The position numbers were made by a program, and so were the translations under genes. The notes beneath the pieces were generated by a model. The model worked only from the letters and a program-made list of their open reading frames with translations. It was not told the origin of the DNA and did no database searches. 7,675 bases of DNA from Acidimicrobiaceae bacterium (lineage in GTDB: Bacteria; Actinomycetota; Acidimicrobiia; Acidimicrobiales; Microtrichaceae), in assembly GCA_003514205.1 (NCBI GenBank), contig DORQ01000077.1, positions 21,487 to 29,161 on the forward strand, written 5' to 3'. Shown piece after piece: positions 1 to 5,781 of the stretch (within the stretch, counting starts at the first letter, position 1; each line of letters starts with the position of its first letter).

Positions 1-1
1 T

Positions 2-976
2 GATGACCAGACGGCGACGAACGCGACAAGTCAAACTCCTGATGAGGCCCATCCCAGTGTCGAGGCGCTCTTCGCTCGGCTACGTGAAACGAGCGAGTCT
101 TCCGATCTCCCCGCGGCCGGGTCAGAACTCCACGAGGAGAGCTCCTCGGGCGGACGCCCTACCTCCCACGGCGATCCCAGCGGCGACGCTGTGCGATCGC
201 AACGAGGAATTGTCATCGATCTGGTCGCGATGCAGCCCTCATCCGGTGCACCCGCGCTGGAGGCACTGGCGGAAGAACCGGGGACTGAGGCAGAGGAGGG
301 TACCTCAGAGTCAGATTTGCTCGACCTCCGAGACTCGCTGATGGCGCCCATCGAACGCGAGATTCTGCGACGGGCAAAGCGGATGCTCGCTGACGCCGAG
401 AACGAAATCCTTGACCGGGTGCGAAGGCAGCGGAAGTCGAGTAGCCCCGCCGCGCTCCTCGGTGAAATTGAAGAGCACTCCAACGTGCTTGCCGCAGCCC
501 TTCGGGCACAGATTCGCGAGGCCCAACAGGCTGGCGCCTCCTTCGCTGGTACTCCGCTTGGCGAACTCGCCGAGGCAAGTGGAGTGGAGGAGTTGGAGCG
601 CCTTGAGGTTGAGTGGATGATTCTTCCTCTCTACACCCGCCTCAGTCGCGTCATCGATCGGAACGAGGATCATTCCGAGGGTAGGCCCGAACTTGTCAGC
701 CAGTTGCGCGGTGCTTTTCGCGAATGGCGGACCGAGAAGATCTCTGGACTAGCAGGGGATCTGGCAACCCGTTCCTTCAACCTCGGCGTGATGGGTTCGC
801 TCGGGCCATCTCGTTCGGTCTGCTGGGTTGTCGATCAAGGCGGACTTCCCTGCGCCGATGGCGAGGACAACCACCTCGCCGGGATGCTTCTAGTTGGCGA
901 AGAGTTCCCCACCGGTCACGTGTGTCCTCCGGCTCATCCGGGTTGCCGATGCGTGTTGGTTGGCTCAGATCAGTAG
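2..976 (+). CDS. Uncharacterised acidic helical protein with MuF-like Cys/His C-terminus (5' end missing)
   Basis: The reading frame is open from the left edge, so the start lies outside the window; 324 residues are visible. A GTG at 191 could serve as a start, but the frame upstream of it encodes plausible protein (VEALFARLRETSE at about residues 20-32), so I treat the gene as 5'-truncated by the window. The visible part begins with an acidic, Ser-rich low-complexity stretch (about 1-110). A helical Arg/Lys/Glu-rich segment follows (about 112-145, containing RRAKRMLADAENEILDRVRR), then more predicted helix. The C-terminus has C274, C284, H306, C308, H312, C315 and C317, ending in PPAHPGCRC. 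That ending resembles the HPxCRC motif of phage MuF/SPP1 gp7-type head proteins, and the Cys/His set could bind zinc. From memory, similar DivIVA-labelled proteins occur in Acidimicrobiia, but I cannot confirm a family. It lies 9 bases upstream of the UPF0182 gene, probably in one operon. Function unknown. Confidence 0.8.
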   Translation, partial: DDQTATNATSQTPDEAHPSVEALFARLRETSESSDLPAAGSELHEESSSGGRPTSHGDPSGDAVRSQRGIVIDLVAMQPSSGAPALEALAEEPGTEAEEGTSESDLLDLRDSLMAPIEREILRRAKRMLADAENEILDRVRRQRKSSSPAALLGEIEEHSNVLAAALRAQIREAQQAGASFAGTPLGELAEASGVEELERLEVEWMILPLYTRLSRVIDRNEDHSEGRPELVSQLRGAFREWRTEKISGLAGDLATRSFNLGVMGSLGPSRSVCWVVDQGGLPCADGEDNHLAGMLLVGEEFPTGHVCPPAHPGCRCVLVGSDQ

Positions 977-985
977 ATTGAGGCG

Positions 986-3964
986 ATGGCCACAAAGTCA
1001 CTGCGGGTTCCTCGCTTCCGTCCGCGTCGTCCGGGATGGGGTCGCGCAGCGATTTTAGTGGCTGCGGCGTCTTTGCTCGTCCTCTTTGTTTCCACTAGAG
1101 GCGTGGGGCGACTCGTTACGGACTATCTGTTCTTTCAGGAAATCGGCGCAGGTAACGCTTGGAAGACCCAGGTTGGGGCCAAGGTTGGTCTTGCAGCAGT
1201 GTTCGGGTTGGGATTCTTCCTCATCGCATATGTGAACCTGCTGATTGCGAATCGAGTGGCGCCTCTGGTTCGAGTGATCGCGACGGGCGATGACCTGTTC
1301 GATCGATACCGCACGCTGGTCGAACCGCGCCAGCGGCCCCTCCAAATTGGAGTTTCAGTTGCGTTGGGGCTCATCACGGGGGTTGGCTCCTCGACGCAAT
1401 GGAACTCGTTGCTGTTGTTCCTCAACGGCGCGTCGCTCAAGCGACCGGACACGGTTACTGGAGCGGACCTTGGGTTTCACCTCTTTCGGCTGCCCTTCAT
1501 TGACTTCCTGGTGAGCTGGCTCTTCTCCTCGATCCTTATCGTCACGGTGCTCGTTGTCGTGGTTCACGTCCTGAGTGGAGCACTCCGGCTGCCTGGTGCT
1601 GGGCTTCGCTCCGGGCAGGGAGCTCGGGTACAGGTGTCGATCTTGATTGCTCTTCTCGGGCTGCTCAAGGCGGCGGACTACTTCCTCGATCGTTACCGAC
1701 TGGTAACGAGCCGCAATGAGCGAGTCGATGGAGCGCTGTACCGACAGATTCACGCTGACATTCCCGCGGCGACGCTTCTGTGTCTCGTGGCGCTGCTCTT
1801 TGTCGTGCTCGTACTGTGGAATCTGCGGCGCGATACCTGGTCGCTTCCGATGATCACGCTCGGGTTGTGGGTAGCGACCTCAGTGGTGGTGGGTACGCTG
1901 TATCCCGCTGGAGTTCAGCAATTCAAAGTAGTTCCAGAGGAATCACGCCTCGAGGCGCGGTACATCAAGCGCAATATTGAAGCAACCAGCAAAGCCTTTG
2001 GACTCGACCAAATCAGGTACGAGGATTTCAACTATTCGCCAACCATCACCGATACCGAAATCACCGCCAACGCCTCAACTGTGTCGAACATCCGGATACT
2101 CGACCCCTCTATTGTTCCGAGCACCTTTGATGCGCTGCAATCGAAGAAGGGCTACCTCGGTTTTGAGGATCTCGATGTCGACCGGTACGAGATTGACTCG
2201 ATCCCCACTCAGGTGCTGGTCGGTGCACGAAATCTGAATGTCGCCGAGGTTCCGAACAAGAGTTGGGAAGGTCGGCACCTCACCTACACCAACGGTGAGG
2301 GAATCGCTCTCGCTCCCGCGAATGGCGTCACGGCCACTGGCGTTCCGGATTTCCTGATTGGCGATATCCCCCCGGCGGTGGATGAGAGCATTGGCGGGAC
2401 CAATCTGTTGGAGCGGCCAGAGATCTACTTTGGCGAATTCGCAGAGATTCCGGGTGAAGAGGGCTACGCCATTGTTGGCACTGAGAAGGAGGCCAAAGGT
2501 GCTGGCTATGCCGGTGACGGCGGAATTCAGCTGAACTCGTTTCTCCGCAAGGCGGCGTTTGCCGCGAGGTTCGGCGACTGGAACATTCTGATTTCCGACT
2601 TTGTTACCGATTCATCTCGGGTGATTGTCCGCCGCAACCTCACGGATCGACTCACCTCTGTGGCGCCCTTTGTTCGCTGGGATTCAGACCCCTATCCGGT
2701 GCTTGACAATGGACGAATCAACTATGTCGTGGATGGCTACCTCACGACTGACATGTACCCATCCTCTCAATCCGTGCCGGGGGAGTTGCTCGGCCCCGAT
2801 GGAGAAGGTTCGCAGCCAGACTTCAACTACATCCGAAACTCAGTCAAGGCAGTGGTGGATGCGTACTCAGGTTCGGTGAGTCTGTATCGAACCGACTCGC
2901 TGTATGGCTCAGAGGACCCGCTAGTCGATGCGTATTCAAAGGCGTTTCCTGGGTTGTTCCTGCCAGTTGACTCAATGCCGGCCGGTATCCGATCGCACCT
3001 CCGCTATCCGGAGGACATGTTCAAGGTTCAGACCGAGATGCTTGGCCGCTACCATCTTCGAGACGCGACGGCGTTCTTTGAGCAACGCGACGGCTGGGCG
3101 GTGGCGCAGGAACCCTCTCAGTCGGTTCGAAGCGAGTCCGGCGCGACCGCTCAGCAATCACGCAATGCACGGATTCAGCCGTACTACCTCCAAATGCGGC
3201 TCCCTGGCGAGACCTCAGATGAGTTCTTACTGTTCCGACCCTTCGTGCCCTATACGAGCGCCGATGCAAAGACGACAAAGAAGCAACTCAACGCGTTCAT
3301 GGTGGGCAGGAGCGATCCTGGGAAGTACGGGGAGCTGGTTGTGTACTCGATGACCCAAGAGGGCGCATCGGGAGAACGTCAGTTGAACTCAAATGTCCCC
3401 GGGCCGTTGACCATTGCGAACCGAATTGTGAGCGATACCGAAAGCGGATTGAGCGATCGGCTGACGCTGCTGAATGCGAAGGGCGGACAATCGCAGGCGC
3501 GATTTGGCAACATGGTGATTGTTCCGATCGGGGACAGTTTGCTGTATGTGCGCCCGTTGTACGTGATGGGCGAGACCGAGGGAGACGCTGCCCAGTTGCG
3601 GTTGGTGGTTGTGGTCAATGAGGACCGAGTCGCCTACGGCGCGACATTGGCCGATGCGCTCAGTTCGATGTTCCCCTCCGCTGAGGTGGCGACTCGAGAA
3701 GCGGGTTCGGGTAATGAGCCGCCCAAGGACCCAAGCGCTCCAGCGCCCGACGAGCCAGACACCACAAGCTCGGCTGCCGAGCTCGTAGCCCAGGCGTTGA
3801 ACTTGTTCGAAGAGGCCGATGCGGCACTGAAACGTGGCGGAGTTGATGGGCTCACCGAGTACCAGACGAAGACTGCTGCTGCCACAGAACTAGTTCGAAA
3901 GGCTGCCGAACGACTCGGGACCACTTCAGCCGGTTCTGGCACTGAGATTCAGTCGGAGAAGTAG
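986..3964 (+). CDS. UPF0182 family large membrane protein
   Basis: The 992-residue product has the usual length of actinobacterial UPF0182 (PF03699) proteins. A basic N-terminus is followed by about seven hydrophobic segments, near residues 21-37, 66-88, 118-146, 170-198, 214-231, 259-280 and 286-306. The junction at 307-343 (PAGVQQFKVVPEE, then YIKRNIEATSKAFGL) is the family hallmark just after the last helix. It departs from the common PYI..NI..TR.AYGL pattern in using RYI, TS and AFGL. A large extracytoplasmic region follows. Its family-typical end includes PGPLTIANRIVSD and GNMVIVPIGDSLLYVRPLY (from about 841). An acidic Pro-rich linker (about 905-930) and an Ala/Glu-rich helical tail (about 931-985) complete it. 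ATG 986 has a GAGG at 980-983 only two bases away, so initiation may rely on coupling to the upstream gene, which ends at 976. No biochemical function is established; in mycobacteria the family member neighbours a PDZ/Lon-like protease gene. The 3' end overlaps the opposing gene by 16 bases. Confidence 0.95.
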   Translation: MATKSLRVPRFRPRRPGWGRAAILVAAASLLVLFVSTRGVGRLVTDYLFFQEIGAGNAWKTQVGAKVGLAAVFGLGFFLIAYVNLLIANRVAPLVRVIATGDDLFDRYRTLVEPRQRPLQIGVSVALGLITGVGSSTQWNSLLLFLNGASLKRPDTVTGADLGFHLFRLPFIDFLVSWLFSSILIVTVLVVVVHVLSGALRLPGAGLRSGQGARVQVSILIALLGLLKAADYFLDRYRLVTSRNERVDGALYRQIHADIPAATLLCLVALLFVVLVLWNLRRDTWSLPMITLGLWVATSVVVGTLYPAGVQQFKVVPEESRLEARYIKRNIEATSKAFGLDQIRYEDFNYSPTITDTEITANASTVSNIRILDPSIVPSTFDALQSKKGYLGFEDLDVDRYEIDSIPTQVLVGARNLNVAEVPNKSWEGRHLTYTNGEGIALAPANGVTATGVPDFLIGDIPPAVDESIGGTNLLERPEIYFGEFAEIPGEEGYAIVGTEKEAKGAGYAGDGGIQLNSFLRKAAFAARFGDWNILISDFVTDSSRVIVRRNLTDRLTSVAPFVRWDSDPYPVLDNGRINYVVDGYLTTDMYPSSQSVPGELLGPDGEGSQPDFNYIRNSVKAVVDAYSGSVSLYRTDSLYGSEDPLVDAYSKAFPGLFLPVDSMPAGIRSHLRYPEDMFKVQTEMLGRYHLRDATAFFEQRDGWAVAQEPSQSVRSESGATAQQSRNARIQPYYLQMRLPGETSDEFLLFRPFVPYTSADAKTTKKQLNAFMVGRSDPGKYGELVVYSMTQEGASGERQLNSNVPGPLTIANRIVSDTESGLSDRLTLLNAKGGQSQARFGNMVIVPIGDSLLYVRPLYVMGETEGDAAQLRLVVVVNEDRVAYGATLADALSSMFPSAEVATREAGSGNEPPKDPSAPAPDEPDTTSSAAELVAQALNLFEEADAALKRGGVDGLTEYQTKTAAATELVRKAAERLGTTSAGSGTEIQSEK

Positions 3965-4698
3965 GTCGCAACAAACGCTTCGAAGAGGGCGCGAGTTTTC
4001 GGCTCAGTCAGGGGAGCGAGCCGTGCTGTCTCAGCGAGGATCGCGTCGGGGTCGAGGCCTGCGGACACGAGTTGGTCCCGATCGTTCTCGAACCAGCACT
4101 CCAGAACCGAAGGATCAACCTCTGGGTGGTATTGCACTGCGAGGCACGTGCGGAGCAGGAAGGCCTGTGGCCCTGCCGGTGAGTGAGCGAGCACAGTGGC
4201 GCTCGGCGGCGGCTCGAATACGTCGAGATGCCATTGAAACCAACGGGCGGGAGCGACAGCAGCAGCTAGCTGTGAAGCTGCAGCAGCCTGGTTGTCTGAC
4301 GGGTGTTCCACAGGCAGGGGTGCCGGGTCCACCTGAACCCAGCCAATCTCTTCAAATGGTCCTGGCCTCACACTGCCGCCGAACGCTGCAGCGAGCGCCT
4401 GTGCTCCAAAGCAGATTCCTAGCGTCGGGATGCCCCGAGTATCTGCCTGTCGAAGCAGTTCCACCTCATCGCCGATCCATGCGCCGATGCTTTCTTCGTC
4501 GTACACCGACCAGCGCGACCCCAGGACTACCAGCAGGTCAACGCCATCGAGGGTTGGAAGTCCACCATCGGGCACTGGCGAGCTGAGCTCGGTGCAGATG
4601 AAATGCTCCTTCACCGTGAACCCAGCCTCGGAGATGATTGGCCCCAAAAGCCCCACCGATGAGTTCGAATCGTGGTGGATCAGCAGTGCGGTACGCAT
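3949..4698 (-). CDS. Free-standing class I glutamine amidotransferase-like protein
   Basis: The 249-residue product has a class I (triad) glutaminase fold. The early strand segment [15 protein letters not shown] (about 55-69) is typical of the family. The nucleophile elbow GICFGAQ carries the catalytic Cys96, and QYHPE carries His191 and Glu193. EEIGW (117-120 region) and FQWHLD (154-159) match the GMP-synthase-like stand-alone amidotransferase group. There is no fused synthetase domain, so the acceptor substrate of the released ammonia is unknown. It may instead hydrolyse a gamma-glutamyl or other amide bond. ATG 4698 begins three bases after the msrA stop and has no clear Shine-Dalgarno sequence, which suggests coupling to msrA translation. 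It is the last gene of the minus-strand operon, and its stop codon lies inside the end of the convergent UPF0182 gene. The general family is secure; the specific reaction is not. Confidence 0.9.
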   Translation of the reverse strand: MRTALLIHHDSNSSVGLLGPIISEAGFTVKEHFICTELSSPVPDGGLPTLDGVDLLVVLGSRWSVYDEESIGAWIGDEVELLRQADTRGIPTLGICFGAQALAAAFGGSVRPGPFEEIGWVQVDPAPLPVEHPSDNQAAAASQLAAAVAPARWFQWHLDVFEPPPSATVLAHSPAGPQAFLLRTCLAVQYHPEVDPSVLECWFENDRDQLVSAGLDPDAILAETARLAPLTEPKTRALFEAFVATYFSD

Positions 4699-4701
4699 CA
4701 G

Positions 4702-5349
4702 CTAGTCGAGCAACCCAATCGGACAGCTGACGCCAGTTCCGCCGATGCCGCAATAGCCCCCAGGGTTCTTCGCCAAGTATTGCTGGTGGTAGTCCTCGGC
4801 GAAGAAGAAGTCGGGGCTCAACGCGATCTCGGTAGTGATCTCACCGAACCCGCTGTCGGTGAGGCTGCGCTGATACCGGTCACGGCTGTGCTCTGCTTCG
4901 GTCAGGTTCGCCTCGGTCGAGACATAGAGTCCAGATCGATATTGGGTGCCGGTGTCGTTGCCCTGGCGCATTCCCTGGGTCGGATTGTGATTTTCCCAGA
5001 AGGTGCTGAGGATTCCTTCGAACGAAATGACGCTCGGGTCGAAAACCACACGGACGACCTCGTTGTGACCAGTGCGTCCTGAGCACACCTCCTCGTAGGT
5101 CGGGTTGGGTGTGAAACCAGCGCTATAGCCAACTGCAGTCACCCACACTCCGGTGGTTTGCCAGAAGATTCGCTCGGCTCCCCAGAAGCAGCCCATGCCG
5201 ACAACGATCTGTTCGAAGCCCTCGGGAAATGGCCCATCGAGCGGGTTGCCGTTCACGAAGTGTGCTCCAGGGGTCAGCACCGGGGTGTCGCGCCCGGGGA
5301 GCGCCTCCGCAGGAGTTGGCATGGCGTGGGACTTGCGACCAAAGAGCAC
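4702..5349 (-). CDS. msrA: Peptide-methionine (S)-S-oxide reductase MsrA
   Basis: MsrA reduces the S-epimer of methionine sulfoxide in proteins and free methionine, using thioredoxin for recycling, and acts in the cytosol. The 215-residue protein follows E. coli MsrA closely end to end. Cys54 in GCFWG is the catalytic residue. Tyr85, Glu97, Asp132 and Tyr137 fall at the active-site positions known from E. coli (offset of three). [14 protein letters not shown] and EDYHQQYL are family signatures. Resolving cysteines are Cys200 and Cys209 in [12 protein letters not shown]; the spacing is one residue longer than in E. coli. The start is a GTG with no Shine-Dalgarno sequence. I prefer it over the ATG at 5322 because its first residues ([20 protein letters not shown]) align with the E. 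coli N-terminus up to the shared PADALPGR-like segment. The gene starts two bases after the stop of the upstream monooxygenase gene and ends three bases before the amidotransferase gene, so it is the middle cistron of a tight operon. Confidence 0.97.
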   Translation of the reverse strand: MLFGRKSHAMPTPAEALPGRDTPVLTPGAHFVNGNPLDGPFPEGFEQIVVGMGCFWGAERIFWQTTGVWVTAVGYSAGFTPNPTYEEVCSGRTGHNEVVRVVFDPSVISFEGILSTFWENHNPTQGMRQGNDTGTQYRSGLYVSTEANLTEAEHSRDRYQRSLTDSGFGEITTEIALSPDFFFAEDYHQQYLAKNPGGYCGIGGTGVSCPIGLLD

Positions 5350-5351
5350 TG

Positions 5352-5654
5352 CTACATCAGCTTCGATTTGGCGGACACGTCGTAGCGCTGGATGTCGGTG
5401 GCCGAGATACCTAGTTCGCCAGCTGCGCCCATGAACTCAGCCATATGGGGGGTGGAGAAATGCGCGCCCATTGCCTCCTCTGACTCCCACTCTTCAAACA
5501 CTCGGAACAGGCCCGGCTCGGTGGATGAAGGCCAGAAGCCGTAGGTGTGGCAGCCGGGCTCTTCGAGCGTTGCGGCCACGAGGGCCGCTGTGGCAGCGAT
5601 AGTTGCCTCTTGCTGGGCTGGGTCGAACTGAAGTGTGCCTGAAACGACGATCAT
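5352..5654 (-). CDS. ABM-fold (YgiN-like) putative quinol monooxygenase
   Basis: The 100-residue protein has the size and pattern of the antibiotic biosynthesis monooxygenase (ABM) family, small dimeric ferredoxin-like proteins that oxidise quinols or aromatic compounds without a cofactor. Visible signatures are a first strand VVSGTLQF, a helix with [16 protein letters not shown] (about 25-40), the strand LFRVFEEW (49-56), and the helix segment [11 protein letters not shown] (64-74) with the conserved His pair. The frame stays open up to 5762, but ATG 5654 is chosen because it has a good AAAGG at 5662-5666 seven bases upstream and its N-terminus matches the family directly. It is the first gene of the operon with msrA and the amidotransferase gene, and its promoter must lie in the 127-base divergent region, next to the two dyads. 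The substrate cannot be told from sequence. Some family members are heme-degrading or purely structural, so activity is an inference. Confidence 0.9.
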   Translation of the reverse strand: MIVVSGTLQFDPAQQEATIAATAALVAATLEEPGCHTYGFWPSSTEPGLFRVFEEWESEEAMGAHFSTPHMAEFMGAAGELGISATDIQRYDVSAKSKLM

Positions 5655-5661
5655 GTCACTG

Positions 5662-5666
5662 CCTTT
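5662..5666 (-). promoter_or_regulatory. Shine-Dalgarno sequence for the ABM monooxygenase gene
   Basis: On the minus strand this reads AAAGG, with a seven-base spacer (CAGTGAC) to ATG 5654. It decides the start of the ABM gene against the longer open frame that reaches 5762, and it is the only convincing ribosome site in the three-gene operon. Confidence 0.6.
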
Positions 5667-5690
5667 GTGGGTTTGTAGGTTTGCGAATTG

Positions 5691-5705
5691 CCAGTCCCGG
5701 ACTGG
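5691..5705. repeat. Perfect 7-bp inverted repeat (possible operator)
   Basis: CCAGTCC-C-GGACTGG is a 15-base perfect dyad with a single central base. It lies 37 bases upstream of the ABM start and 77 bases upstream of the peptidase start. It is not followed by a T-run on either strand, so it does not look like a rho-independent terminator. Its place in a divergent promoter region fits a dimeric regulator site, though no regulator gene is visible in the window. Confidence 0.55.
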
Positions 5706-5712
5706 GGGAGTA

Positions 5713-5729
5713 GCTGAGCGATTCTCAGC
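5713..5729. repeat. Perfect 6-bp inverted repeat with 5-base loop
   Basis: GCTGAG-CGATT-CTCAGC is a second dyad that begins seven bases after the end of the first. Its half-sites differ in sequence from the first, so the two are not copies of one operator. If transcribed it could form a small hairpin. It may be a protein-binding site in the divergent promoter region. Confidence 0.5.
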
Positions 5730-5769
5730 GTACAGCGAGTTTCGAGGGAGGCCGTGGCGCATCCTTCGC

Positions 5770-5775
5770 TAGGGT
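5770..5775 (+). promoter_or_regulatory. Candidate -10 box (TAGGGT) for leaderless transcription of the peptidase gene
   Basis: TAGGGT fits the actinobacterial TAnnnT -10 consensus and ends six bases before ATG 5782. That is the distance expected if the transcript begins at or within a base of the start codon. No -35 hexamer is recognisable at 17 bases upstream. The AGGG inside the box (5771-5774) could alternatively be read as a ribosome site seven bases before the ATG, so the two readings compete. Confidence 0.5.
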
Positions 5776-5781
5776 AGCCCC

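Noticed and set aside
31..673. Several minus-strand and out-of-frame open frames across the first gene
   Set aside because: They are low-complexity shadows of the G+C-rich gene at 2-976; none has a family signature or a ribosome site.
821..973. Prophage remnant based on the MuF-like motif
   Set aside because: No other phage gene, attachment site or integrase is visible, and the gene is adjacent to a conserved chromosomal gene.
4023..5082. Plus-strand open frames at 4023-4586 and 4672-5082
   Set aside because: They lie opposite the well-supported amidotransferase and msrA genes, and their translations are Arg/Pro-rich with no family features.
5322..5349. ATG at 5322 as the msrA start instead of the GTG at 5349
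   Set aside because: The nine residues before it match the N-terminus of E. coli MsrA, and the GTG sits two bases after the preceding stop, as expected for a coupled cistron.
5691..5729. Rho-independent terminator
   Set aside because: Neither dyad is followed by a T-run on either strand, and both lie upstream of divergent starts rather than after a gene end.
5655..5762. Longer N-terminus for the ABM monooxygenase (start at 5762)
   Set aside because: The additional 36 residues do not fit the family, would run through both dyads, and ATG 5654 has a good AAAGG upstream.
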